Source of the DNA: Hydractinia symbiolongicarpus
Lineage: Eukaryota > Cnidaria > Hydrozoa > Anthoathecata > Hydractiniidae
NCBI RefSeq assembly: GCF_029227915.1
Contig: NC_079881.1
Location: forward strand, 22,669,501-22,733,500
Direction: 5' to 3'
DNA: 64,000 bases
The notes under the pieces: generated by a model
Told to the model about the DNA's origin: nothing
Seen by the model: the letters and a program-made list of their open reading frames with translations, nothing else
The model's database searches: none
Shown here: positions 9,877 through 24,080 of the stretch, in pieces
How positions within the stretch are numbered: position 1 is the stretch's first letter
Layout of the letters: each line of letters opens with the position of its first letter
Translations under genes and position numbers: made by a program

Positions 9877-12800
9877 ACCACATTTCAATGAATTTCTAAC
9901 GGTGTCAGTCCGTTTGAGTTACAACGGTTGGGTCACTTATTCGTACCAACATGTATTTAACGATATTTTTCTCATATTACTAGGTTGCATCGCTTTTAAC
10001 AGTGAAACGATTGACTGTGGCACATAATTGAACTGATTTTGGACTGTGACCTTATAAATGTTATAAGTGAGACAATTGGACTCCAAGAAATAACATTCTT
10101 CTTAATTTGACATGATTGCCGAAACTCAGCGATTACACTGGGCGCTGTGGTAGCCCTTCATTTAAAAATTTAGATAAATAAGTCAATTTTTACTGTGGGA
10201 CCAATCCTAGCCGTGAGCGCGCTGAAGTAATAGAGACAGTTTCAAATACCACATTTCAATGAATTTCTAACGGTGTCAGTCCGTTTGAGTTACAACGGTT
10301 GGGTCACATATTCGTACCAACATGTATTTAGCGATATTTAACTGATATTACTAGGTTGCATCGCTTTTAGCAGTGAAACGATTGACTGTGGGACTTAATT
10401 GAACTAATTTTGGACTGTGACCTGATAAATGTGATAAATGAAAAAAATTGGACTCCAAGAAATAACATTCTTCTTAATTTGACATGAATGCCGGAACTCA
10501 GCGATTTCACTGGGCACTGTGGTAGCGCTTCTTTTAAAAATTTAGATTAATGAGTCATTTCTTACTGTGGGACCAACCCTAGCTGTTAGCGCGCGCTGAA
10601 GTAATAGAGACAGTTTCAAATACTACATTTCACTGATTTTCTAACGGTGTCAGTCCGTTTGAGTTTCAACGGTTGGGTCACATATTCGTACCAACATGTA
10701 TTTAGCGATATTTTTCTGATATTACTAGGTTGCATCGCTTTTAACAATAAAACGATTGACTGTGGGAGTTAATTGAACTAAATTTGGACTGCGACCTGAT
10801 AAATATGATAAATGAGACAATTGGACTCCAAGAAATAACATTCTTCTTAATTTGACATGATTGCCGCAACTCAGCGATTACACTGGGCGGTGTGGTAGCG
10901 CTTCTTTCAGAAATTTTGATTAATGAGTCATTTCTTACTGTGGGACCAATCCAGCCGTTAGCGCGCGCTGCAGTAATAGAGACAGTTTCAAATACCACAT
11001 TTCAATGAATTTCTAATGGTGTCAGTCCGTTTGAGTTACAACGGTTGGGTCACCTATTCGTACCAACATGTATTTAACGATATTTTTCTCATATTACTAG
11101 GTTGCATCGCCTTTAACAGTTAAACGATTGACTGTGGCACATAATTGAACTAACTTTGAACTGCAACCTGATAAATATGATAAATGAGACAATTGGACTC
11201 CAAGAAATAACATTCTTTTTAATTTGACATGATTCTCGAAACTCAGCGATTACACTAGGCGCTGTGGTAGCGCTTCTTTTAGAAATTTAGATTAATGAGT
11301 CATTTCTTACTGTGGGACCAATCCAGCCGTTAGCGCGCGCTGCAGTAATAGAGACAGTTTCAAACACCACATTTCAATGAATTTCTAATGGTGTCAGTCC
11401 GTTTGAGTTACAACGGTTGGGTCACCTATTCGTACCAACATGTATTTAACGATATTTTTCTCATATTACTAGGTTGCATCGCCTTTAACAGTTAAACGAT
11501 TGACTGTGGCACATAATTGAACTAACTTTGGACTGCAACCTGATAAATATGATAAATGAGACAATTGGACTCCAAGAAATAACATTCTTCTTAATTTGAC
11601 ATGATTCTCGAAACTCAGCGATTACACTAGGCGCTGTGGTAGCGTTTCATTTAAAAATTTAGATAAATAAGTCAATTTTTACTGTGGGACCAATCCTAGG
11701 CGTTATCGCGCGCTGAAGAAACAGCGACAGTTTCAAAAACTGCATTTCATGGACTTTCTAACGGTGTCAGTCCGTTTGAGTTATAAAGGTTAGGTCACAT
11801 ATTCGTACCAACATCTATTTAGCGATATTTATCTGATATTACTAGGTTGCATCGCTTTTAGCAGTGAAACGGTTGACTGTGGGACTTAATTGAACTAATT
11901 TTGGACTGTGACCTGATAAATGTGATAAATGAACAAAATTGGACTCCAAGAAATAACATTCTTCTTAATTTGACATGATTGCCGGAACTCAGCGATTTCA
12001 CTAGGCGCTGTGGTAGCGTTTCTTTTAAAAATTTAGATTAATGAGTCATTTCTTACTGTAGGACCAATGCTAGCCGTTAGCGCGCGCTGAAGTAATAGAG
12101 ACAGTTTCAAATACTACATTTCACTGATTTTCTAACGGTGTCAGTCCGTTTGAGTTTCAACGGTTGGGCCACGTATTCGTACCAACATGTATTTAGCGAT
12201 ATTTATCTGATATTACTAGGTTGCATCGCTTTTAGCAGTGAAACGGTTGACTGTGGGACTTAATTGAACTAATTTTGGACTGTGACCTGATAAATGTGAT
12301 AAATGAACAAAATTGGACTCCAAGAAATAACATTCTTCTTAATTTGACATGATTGCCGGAACTCAGCGATTTCACTAGGCGCTGTGGTAGCGTTTCATTT
12401 AAAAACTTAGATAAATAAGTCAATTTTTACTGTGGGACCAATCCTAGGCGTTATCGCGCGCTGAAGAAATAGCGACAGTTTCAAAAACTGCATTTCATGG
12501 ACTTTCTAACGGTGTCAGTCCGTTTGAGGTATAACGGTTAGGTCACATATTCGTACCAACATCTATTTAGCAAAATTTGTCTGATATTACTAAGTTGCTT
12601 CGCTTTTAACAATGAAACGATTGACTGTGGGACTTAATTGAACTGATTATGGACTGTGACCTTAAAAATGTGAAAGTGTGACAATTGGACTCAAAGAAAT
12701 AACATTCTTCTTAATTTGATATGACTGCCGAAACTCAGCGATTACACTAGGCGCTGTGGTATTGCTTCAATTAAAAATTAAGATAAAAAAGTCATTTTTT

Positions 12801-15800
12801 ACTGTGGGACCAATCTTAGCCGTTAACGCGCTGAAGTAATAGAGACAGTTTCAAATACCACATTTCACTGACTTTCTAACGGCGTCAGTCCGTTTGAGTT
12901 TCAACGGTTGGGTCACATATTCGTACCAACATGTATTTAGCGATATTTATCTGATATTACTAGGTTGCATCGCTTTTAGCAGTGAAACGGTTGACTGTGG
13001 GACTTAATTGAACTAATTTTGGACTGCGACCTGATAAATGTGATAAATGAACAAAATTGGACTCCAAGAAATAACATTCTTCTTAATTTGACATGATTGC
13101 CGGAACTCAGCGATTACACTAGGCGCTGTGGTATTGCTTCAATTAAAAATTAAGATAAAAAAGTCATTTTTTACTGTGGGACCAATCTTAGCCGTTAACG
13201 CGCTGAAGTAATAGAGACAGTTTCAAATACCACATTTCACTGACTTTCTAACGGCGTCAGTCCGTTTGAGTTTTAACGGTTGGGTCACATATTCGTACCA
13301 ACATGTATTTAGCGATATTTATCTGATATTACTAGGTTGAATCGCTTTTAGCAGTGAAACGGTTGACTGTGGGACTTAATTGAACTAATTTTGGACTGTG
13401 ACCTGATAAATGTGATAAATGAACAAAATTGGACTCCAAGAAATAACATTCTTCTTAATTTGACATGATTGCCGGAACTCAGCGATTTCACTAGGCGCTG
13501 GGGTAGCGCTTCTTTTAAAAATTTAGATTAATGAGTCATTTCTTACTGTAGGACCAATGCTAGCCGTTAGCGCGCGCTGAAGTAATAGAGACAGTTTCAA
13601 ATACTACATTTCACTGATTTTCTAACGGTGTCAGTCCGTTTGAGTTTCAACGGTTGGGTCACATATTCGTACCAACATGTATTTAACGATATTTTTCTCA
13701 TATTACTAGGTTGCATCGCCTTTAACAGTTAAACGATTGACTGTGGCACATAATTGAACTAACTTTGGACTGCAACCTGATAAATATGATAAATGAGAAA
13801 ATTGGACTCCAAGAAATAACATTCTTCTTAATTTGATATGATTCTTGAAACTCAGCGATTACACTAGGCGCTGTGGTAGCGTTTCATTTAAAAACTTAGA
13901 TAAATAAGTCAATTTTTACTGTGGGACTAATCCTAGGCGTTATCGCGCGCTGAAGAAATAGCGAAAGTTTCAAAAACTGCATTTCATGGACTTTCTAACG
14001 GTGTCAGTCCGTTTAAGTTATAACGGTTAGGTCACATATTCGTACCAACATCTATTTAGCAAAATTTGTCTTATATTACTAAGTTGCTTCGCTTTTAACA
14101 ATGAAACGATTGACTGTGGGACTTAATTGAACTGATTATGGACTGTGACCTTAAAAATGTGAAAGTGAGACAATTGGACTCAAAGAAATAACATTCTTCT
14201 TAATTTGATATGACTGCCGAAACTCAGCAATTACACTAGGCGCTGTGGTATTGCTTCAATTAAAAATTAAGATAAAAAAGTCATTTTTTACTGTGGGACC
14301 AATCTTAGCCGTTAACGCGCTGAAGTAATAGAGACAGTTTCAAATACCACATTTCACTGACTTTCTAACGGCGTCAGTCCGTTTGAGTTTCAACGGTTGG
14401 GTCACATATTCGTACCAACATGTATTTAGCGATATTTATCTGATATTACTAGGTTGCATCGCTTTTAGCAGTGAAACGGTTGACTGTGGGACTTAATTGA
14501 ACTAATTTTGGACTGTGACCTGATAAATGTGATAAATGAACAAAATTGGACTCCAAGAAATAACATTCTTTTTAATTTGACATGATTGCCGGAACTCAGC
14601 GATTTCACTAGGCGCTGTGGTAGCGCTTCTTTTAAAAATTTAGATTAATGAGTCATTTCTTACTGTAGGACCAATGCTAGCCGTTAGCGCGCGCTGAAGT
14701 TATAGAGACAGTTTCAAATACTACATTTCACTGATTTTCTAACGGTGTCAGTCCGTTTGAGTTTCAACGGTTGGGTCACATATTCGTACCAACATGTATT
14801 TAGCGATATTTTTCTGATATTACTAGGTTGCATCGCTTTTAACAATGAAACGATTGACTGTGGGACTTAATTGAACTAACTTTGGACTTCGACTTGATAA
14901 ATATGATAAATGAGACAATTGGACTCCAAGAAATAACATTCTTCTTAATTTGACATGATTCTCGAAACTCAGCGATTACACTAGGCGCTGTGGTAGCGTT
15001 TCATTTAAAAATTTAGATAAATCAGTCAATTTTTTCTGTGGGACCAATCCTAGGCGTTATCGCGCGCTGAAGAAATAGCGACAGTTTCAAAAACTGCATT
15101 TCATGGACTTTCTAACGGTGTCAGTCCGTTTGAGTTATAACGGTTAGGTCACATATTCGTACCAACATCTATTTAGCAAAATTTGTCTGATATTACTAAG
15201 TTGCTTCGCTTTTAACAATGAAGCGATTGACTGTGGGACTTAATTGAACTGATTATGGACTGTGACCTTAAAAATGTGAAAGTGAGACAATTGGACTCGA
15301 AGAAATAACATTCTTCTTAATTTGACATGATTGCCGGAACTCCGCGATTACACTGGGCGCTGTGGTAGCGCTTCTTTTAGAAATTTAGATTAATGAGTCA
15401 TATCTTACTGTGGGACCAATCCTAGCCGTTAGCGCGCGCTGAAGTAATAGAGACAGATTCAAATACTACATTTCACTGACTTTCTAACGGCGTCAGTCCG
15501 TTTGAGTTTCAACGGTTGGGTCACATATTCGTACCAACATGTATTTAGCGATATTTAACTGATATTACTAGGTTGCATCGCTTTTAGCAGTGAAATGATT
15601 GACTGTGGGACTTAATAGAACTAATTTTGGACTGTGACCTGATAAATGTGACAAATGAAAAAAATTGGACTCCAAGATATAACATTCTTCTTAATTTGAC
15701 ATGAATGCCGGAACTCAGCGATTTCACTGGGCGCTGTGGTAGCTCTTCTTTTAAAAATTTAGATTAATGAGTCATTTCTTACTGTGGGACCAATCCTAGC

Positions 15801-18019
15801 TGTTAGCGCGCGCTGAAGTAATAGAGACTGTTTCAAATACTACATTTCACTGATTTTCTAACGGTGTCAGTCCATTTGAGTTTCAACGGCTGGGTCACAT
15901 ATTCGTACCAACATGTATTTAGCGATATTTTTCTGATATTACTAGGTTGCATTGCTTTTAACAATGAAACGATTGACTGTGGGACTTAATTGAACTAACT
16001 TTGGACTTCGACCTGATAAATATGATAAATGAGACAATTGGACTCCAAGAAATAACATTCTTTTTAATTTGACATGATTGCCGGAGCTCAGCGATTACAC
16101 TTGGCGGTGTGGTAGCGCTTCTTTCAGAAATTTAGATTAATGAGTCATTTCTTACTGTGGGACCAATCCAGCCGTTAGCGCGCGCTGAAGTAATAGAGAC
16201 AGTTTCAAATACCACATTTCAATGAATTTCTAACGGTGTCAGTCCGTTTGAGTTACAACGGTTGGGTCACATATTCGTACCAACATGTATTTAGCGATAT
16301 TTTTCTGATATTACTAGGTTGCACCGCTTTTAACAATGAAACGATTGACTGTGGGACTTAATTGAACAAACTTTGGACTGCGACCTGATAAATATGATAA
16401 ATGAGACAATTGGACTCCAAGAAATAACATTCTTCTTAATTTGACATGATTGCCGGAACTCAGCGATTACACTGGGCGCTGTGGTAGCGCTTCTTTTAGA
16501 AATTTAGATTAATGAGTCATTTCTTACTGTGGGACCAATCCTAGCCGTTAGCGCGCGCTGAAGTAATAGAAACAGTTTCAAATACTACATTTCACTGACT
16601 TTCTAACGGTGTCAGTCCGTTTGAGTTTCAACGGTTGGGTCACATATTCGTACCAACATGTATTTAGCGATATTTATCTGATATTACTAGGTTGCATCGC
16701 TTTTAACAGTGAAACAATTGACTGTGGGACCTAATTGAACTAACTTTGGACTGTGAAATGATAAATGTGATAAATGAAAAAATTTGGACTCCAAGAAATA
16801 ACATTCTTCCTAATTTGACATAATTGCCGGAACTCAGCGATTACACTGGGCGCTGTTGTAGCGCTTCATTTAAAAATTTAGATTAATAAGTCATTTTTTA
16901 CTTTGGGACCAATCCTAGCCGTTATCGCGCGCTGAAGAAATACCGACAGTTTCAAAAACTACATTTCAATGAATTTCTAACGGTGTCAGTCCGTTTGAGT
17001 TACAACGGTTGGGTCACCTATTCGTACCAACATGAATTTAACGATATTTTTCTCATATTACTAGGTTGCATCGCTTTTAACAGTGAAACGATTGACTGTG
17101 GCACATAATTGAACTGATTTTGGACTGTGACCTTATAAATGTTATAAGTGAGACAATTGGACTCCAAGAAATAACATTCTTCTTAACTTGACATGATTGC
17201 CGAAACTCAGCGATTACACTAGGCGCTGTGGTAGCGTTTCATTTAAAAACTTAGATAAATAAGTCAATTTTTACTGTGGGACCAATCCTAGGCGTTATCA
17301 CGAGCTGATGAAATAGCGACAGTTTCAAAAACTGCATTTCATGGACTTTCTAACGGTGTCAGTCCGTTTAAGTTATAACGGTTAGGTCACATATTCGTAC
17401 CAACATCTATTTAGCAAAATTTGTCTGATATTACTAAGTTGCTTCGCTTTTAACAATGAAACGATTGACTGTGGGACTTAATTGAACTGATTATGGACTG
17501 TGACCTTAAAAATGTGAAAGTGAGACAATTGGACTCAAAGAAATAACATTCTTCTTAAATTGATATGACTGCCGAAACTCAGCGATTACACTAGGCGCTG
17601 TGGTATTGCTTCAATTAAAAATTAAGATAAAAAAGTCATTTTTTACTGTGGGACCAATCTTAGCCGTTAACGCGCTGATGTAATAGAGACAGTTTCAAAT
17701 ACCACATTTCACTGACTTTCTAAGGGCGTCAGTCCGTTTGAGTTTCAACGGTTGGGTCACATATTCGTACCAACATGTATTTAGCGATATTTATCTGATA
17801 TTACTAGGTTGCATCGCTTTTAGCAGTGAAACGGTTGACTGTGGGACTTAATTGAACTAACTTTGGACTGCAACCTGATAAATATGATAAATGAGACAAT
17901 TGGACTCCAAGAAATAACATTCTTCTTAATTTGACATGATTCTCGAAACTCAGCGATTACACTAGGCGCTGTGGTAGCGTTTCATTTAAACATTTAGATA
18001 AATAAGTCAATTTTTACTG
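9877..18019. repeat. Satellite, irregularly interleaved subtypes
   Basis: About 22 monomers lie here in which subtypes recur at varying multiples of 373 bp. The TCTATTTAGCAAAATTTGTC variant lies at 12562, 14051, 15168 and 17406, giving spacings close to 4, 3 and 6 monomers. No single HOR period covers the segment. No gene or other element is seen. Confidence 0.85.
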
Positions 18020-19508
18020 TGGGACCAATCCTAGGCGTTATCGCGCGCTGAAGAAATAGCGACAGTTTCAAAAACTGCATTTCATGGACTTTCTAACGGT
18101 GTCAGTCCGTTTGAGTTTCAACGGTTAGGTCACATATTCGTACCAACATGTATTTAGCGATATTTTTCTGATATTACTAAGTTGCTTCGCTTTTAACAAT
18201 GAAACGATTGACTGTGGGACTTAATTGAACTGATTATGGACTGTGACCTTAAAAATGTAAAAGTGAGACAATTGGACTCAAAGAAATAACATTCTTCTTA
18301 ATTTGATATGACTGCCGAAACTCAGCGATTACACTAGGCGCTGTGGTAGCGCTTCAATTAAAAATTAAGATAAAAAAATCATTTTTTACTGTGGGACCAA
18401 TCCTAGCCGTTAGCGCGCTGAAGTAATAGAGACAGTTTCAAATACTACATTTCACTGACTTTCTAACGGCGTCAGTCCGTTTGAGTTTCAACGGTTGGGT
18501 CACATATTCGTACCAACATGTATTTAGCGAGATTTTTCTGATATTACTAGGTTGCATCGCTTTTAACAATGAAACGATTGACTGTGGGACTTAATTGAAC
18601 TAACTTTGGACTGCGACCTGATAAATATGATAAATGAACAAAATTGGACTCCAAGAAATAACATTCTTCTTAATTTGACATGATTGCCGGAACTCCGCGA
18701 TTACACTGGGCGCTGTGGTAGCGCTTCTTTTAGAAATTTAGATTAATGAGTCATTTCTTACTGTGGGACCAATCCTAGGCGTTATCGCGCGCTGAAGAAA
18801 TAGCGACAATTTCAAAAACTGCATTTCATGGACTTTCTAACGGTGTCAGTCCGTTTGAGTTTCAACGGTTAGGTCACATATTCGTACCAACATGTATTTA
18901 GCGATATTTTTCTGATATTACTAAGTTGCTTCGCTTTTAACAATGAAACGATTGACTGTGGGACTTAATTGAACTGATTATGGACTGTGACCTTAAAAAT
19001 GTAAAAGTGAGACAATTGGACTCAAAGAAATAACATTCTTCTTAATTTGATATGACTGCCGAAACTCAGCGATTACACTAGGCGCTGTGGTAGCGCTTCA
19101 ATTAAAAATTAAGATAAAAAAACCATTTTTTACTGTGGGACCAATCCTAGCCGTTAGCGCGCTGAAGTAATAGAGACAGTTTCAAATACTACATTTCACT
19201 GACTTTCTAACGGCGTCAGTCCGTTTGAGTTTCAACGGTTGGGTCACATATTCGTACCAACATGTATTTAGCGAGATTTTTCTGATATTACTAGGTTGCA
19301 TCGCTTTTAACAATGAAACGATTGACTGTGGGACTTAATTGAACTAACTTTGGACTGCGACCTGATAAATATGATAAATGAACAAAATTGGACTCCAAGA
19401 AATAACATTCTTCTTAATTTGACATGATTGCCGGAACTCCGCGATTACACTGGGCGCTGTGGTAGCGCTTCTTTTAGAAATTTAGATTAATGAGTCATTT
19501 CTTACTGT
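18020..19508. repeat. Satellite dimer duplication, 743-744 bp
   Basis: This is a two-monomer unit present twice in tandem. Diagnostic shared variants include TTAGCGAGATTTTTC (GCGAG at 18527 and 19271) and a GGTTAGGTCACATATTC monomer with AAGTTGCTTCGC. The copies start at the shared CCTAGGCGTTATC (18031 and about 18774) and differ at only a few positions. Confidence 0.83.
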
Positions 19509-20010
19509 GGGACCAATCCTAGCCGTTAGCGCGCGCTGAAATAATAGAGACAGTTTCAAATACTACATTTCACTGATTTTCTAACGGTGTCAGTCCGTTT
19601 GAGTTTCAACGGTTGGGTCACATATTCGTACCAACATGTATTTAGCGATATTTTTCTGATATTACTAGGTTGCATCGCTTTTAACAATGAAACGATTGAC
19701 TGTGGGACTTAATTGAACTAACTTCGGACTGTGAACTGATAAATGTGATAAATGAAAAAAATTGGACTCCAAGAAATAACATTCTTCCTAATTTGACATA
19801 ATTGCCGGAACTCAGCGATTACACTGGGCGCTGTTGTAGCGCTTCATTTAAAAATTTAGATTAATAAGTCATTTTTTACTTTGGGACCAATCCTAGCCGT
19901 TATCGCGCGCTGAAGAAATACCGACAGTTTCAAAAACTACATTTCAATGAATTTCTAACGGTGTCAGTCCGTTTAAGTTACAACGGTTGGGTCACATATT
20001 CGTACCAACA

Positions 20011-23000
20011 TCTATTTAGCAAAATTTGTCTGATATTACTAAGTTGCTTCGCTTTTAACAATGAAACGATTGACTGTGGCACATAATTGAACTGATTTTG
20101 GACTGTGACCTTAAAAATGTGAAAGTGAGACAATTGGACTCAAAGAAATAACATTCTTCTTAATTTGATATGACTGCCGAAACTCAGCGATTACACTAGG
20201 CGCTGTGGTAGCGCTTCAATTAAAAATTAAGATAAAAAAGTCATTTTTTACTGTGGGACCAATCCTAGCCGTTAGCGCGCTGAAGTAATAGAGACAGTTT
20301 CAAATACTACATTTCACTGACTTTCTAACGGCGTCAGTCCGTTTGAGTTTCAACGGTTGGGTCACATATTTGTACCAAAATGTATTTAGCGATATTTATC
20401 TGATATTACTAGGTTGCATCGCTTTTAGCAGTGAAACGTTTGACTGTGGGACTTAATTGAACTAATTTTGGACTGGGACCTGATAAATGTGATAAATGAA
20501 CAAAATTGGACTCCAAGAAATAACATTCTTCTTAATTTGACATGATTGCCGGAACTCAGCGATTTCACTAGGCGCTGTGGTAGCGCTTCTTTTAAAAATT
20601 TAGATTAATGAGTCATTTCTTACTGTAGGACCAATGCTAGACGTTAGCGCGCGCTGAAGTAATAGAGACAGTTTCAAATACTACATTTCACTGATTTTCT
20701 AACGGTGTCAGTCCGTTTGAGTTTCAACGGTTGGGTCACATATTCGTACCAACATGTATTTAGCGATATTTTTCTGATATTACTAGGTTGCATCGCTTTT
20801 AACAATGAAACGATTGACTGTGGGACTTAATTGAACTAACTTTGGACTGCAACCTGATAAATATGATAAATGAGACAATTGGACTCCAAGAAATAACATT
20901 CTTCTTAATTTGACATGATTCTCGAAACTCAGCGATTACACTAGACGCTGTGGTAGCGTTTCATTTAAACATTTAGATAAATAAGTCAATTTTTACTGTG
21001 GGACCAATCCTAGGCGTTATCGCGCGCTGAAGAAATAGCGACAGTTTCAAAAACTGCATTTCATGGACTTTCTAACGGTGTCAGTCCGTTTGAGTTATAA
21101 CGGTTAGGTCACATATTCGTACCAACATCTATTTAGCAAAATTTGTCTGATATTACTAAGTTGCTTCGCTTTTAACAATGAAACGATTGACTGTGGGACT
21201 TAATTGAACTGATTATGGACTGTGACCTTAAAAATGTGAAAGTGAGACAATTGGACTCAAAGAAATAACATTCTTCTTAATTTGATATGACTGCCGAAAC
21301 TCAGCGATTACACTAGGCGCTGTGGTAGCGCTTCAATTAAAAATTAAGATAAAAAAGTCATTTTTTACTGTGGGACCAATCCTAGCCGTTAGCGCGCTGA
21401 AGTAATAGAGACAGTTTCAAATACCACATTTCACTGACTTTCTAACGGCGTCAGTCCGTTTGAGTTTCAACGGTTGGGTCACATATTCGTACCAACATGT
21501 ATTTAGCGATATTTTTCTGATATTACTAGGTTGCATCGCTTTTAACAATGAAACGATTGACTGTGGGACTTAATTGAACTAACTTTGGACTGCGACCTGA
21601 TAAATATGATAAATGAACAAAATTGGACTCCAAGAAATAACATTCTTCTTAATTTGACATGATTGGCGGAACTCCGCGATTACACTGGGCGCTGTGGTAG
21701 CGCTTCTTTTAGAAATTTAGATTAATGAGTCATTTCTTACTGTGGGACCAATCCTAGCCGTTAGTGCGCGCTGAGGTAATAGAGACAGTTTCAAATACTA
21801 CATTTCACTGATTTTCTAACGGTGTCAGTCCGTTTGACTTTCAACGGTTGGGTCACATATTCGTACCAACATGTATTTAGCGATATTTTTCTGATATTAC
21901 TAGGTTTCATCGCTTTTAACAATGAAACGATTGACTGTGGGACTTAATTGAACTAACTTTGGACTGTGAACTGATAAATGTGATAAATGAAAAAAATTGG
22001 ACTCCAAGAAATAACATTCTTCCTAATTTGACATAATTGCCGGAACTCAGCGATTACACTGGGCGCTGTTGTAGCGCTTCATTTAAAAATTTAGATTAAT
22101 AAGTCATTTTTTACTTTGGGACCAATCCTAGCCGTTATCGCGCGCTGAAGAAATACCGACAGTTTCAAAAACTACATTTCAATGAATTTCTAACGGTGTC
22201 AGTCCGTTTGAGTTACAACGGTTGGGTCACATATTCGTACCAACATCTATTTAGCAAAATTTGTCTGATATTACTAAGTTGCTTCGCTTTTAACAATGAA
22301 ACGATTGACTGTGCCACATAATTGAACTGATTTTGGACTGTGACCTTAAAAATGTGAAAGTGAGACAATTGGACTCAAAGAAATAACATTCTTCTTAATT
22401 TGATATGACTGCCGAAACTCAGCGATTACACTAAGCGCTGTTGTAGCGCTTCAATTAAAAATTAAGATAAAAAAGTCATTTTTTACTGTGGGACCAATCC
22501 TAGCCGTTAGCGCGCTGAAGTAATAGAGACAGTTTCAAATACTACATTTCACTGACTTTCTAACGGCGTCAGTCCGTTTGAGTTTCAACGGTTGGGTCAC
22601 ATATTCGTACCAACATGTATTTAGCGATATTTTTCTGATATTACTAGGTTGCATCGCTTTTAACAATGAAACGATTGACTGTGGGACTTAATTGAACTAA
22701 CTTTGGACTGCGACCTGATAAATATGATAAATGAACAAAATTGGACTCCAAGAAATAACATTCTTCTTAATTTGACATGATTGCCGGAACTCCGCGATTA
22801 CACTGGGCGCTGTGGTAGCGCTTCTTTTAGAAATTTAGATTAATGAGTCATTTCTTACTGTGGGACCAATCCTAGCCGTTAGCGCGCGCTGAAGTAATAG
22901 AGACAGTTTCAAATACTACATTTCACTGATTTTCTAACGGTGTCAGTCCGTTTGAGTTTCAACGGTTGGGTCACATATTCGTACCAACATGTATTTAGCG

Positions 23001-24080
23001 ATATTTTTCTGATATTACTAGGTTGCATCGCTTTTAACAATGAAACGATTGACTGTGGGACTTAATTGAACTAACTTTGGACTGTGAACTGATAAATGTG
23101 ATAAATGAAAAAAATTGGACTCCAAGAAATAACATTCTTCCTAATTTGACATAATTGCCGGAACTCAGCGATTACACTGGGCGCTGTTGTAGCGCTTCAT
23201 TTAAAAATTTAGATTAATAAGTCATTTTTTACTTTGGGACCAATCCTAGCCGTTATCGCGCGCTGAAGAAATACCGACAGTTTCAAAAACTACATTTCAA
23301 TGAATTTCTAACGGTGTCAGTCCGTTTGAGTTACAACGGTTGGGTCACATATTCGTACCAACATCTATTTAGCAAAATTTGTCTGATATTACTAAGTTGC
23401 TTCGCTTTTAACAATGAAACGATTGACTGTGCCACATAATTGAACTGATTTTGGACTGTGACCTTAAAAATGTGAAAGTGAGACAATTGGACTCAAAGAA
23501 ATAACATTCTTCTTAATTTGATATGACTGCCGAAACTCAGCGATTACACTAGGCGCTGTGGTAGCGCTTCAATTAAAAATTAAGATAAAAAAGTCATTTT
23601 TTACTGTGGGACCAATCCTAGCCGTTAGCGCGCTGAAGTAATAGAGACAGTTTCAAATACTACATTTCACTGACTTTCTAACGGCGTCAGTCCGTTTGAG
23701 TTTCAACGGTTGGGTCACATATTCGTACCAACATGTATTTAGCGATATTTTTCTGATATTACTAGGTTGCATCGCTTTTAACAGTGAAACAATTGACTGT
23801 GGGACCTAATTGAACTAACTTTGGACTGTGAACTGATAAATGTGATAAATGAAAAAAATTGGACTCCAAGAAATAACATTCTTCCTAATTTGACATAATT
23901 GCCGGAACTCAGCGATTACACTGGGCGCTGTTGTAGCGCTTCATTTAAAAATTTAGATTAATAAGTCATTTTTTACTTTGGGACCAATCCTAGCCGTTAT
24001 CGCGCGCTGAAGAAATACCGACAGTTTCAAAAACTACATTTCAATGAATTTCTAACGGTGTCAGTCCGTTTGAGTTACAA
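20011..24080. repeat. Satellite HOR block, 3 monomers (about 1,117 bp)
   Basis: The rare TCTATTTAGCAAAATTTGTC variant occurs at 20011, 21128, 22246 and 23363, at intervals of 1,117, 1,118 and 1,117 bp. The GCGCTGTTGTAGCGC variant follows at 22063 and 23181 (1,118 bp) and then at 23925 (744 bp). The last copy has therefore lost one monomer. Copies starting at 22246 and 23363 are near-identical and share the unusual GTGCCACATAATTG. Confidence 0.88.
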
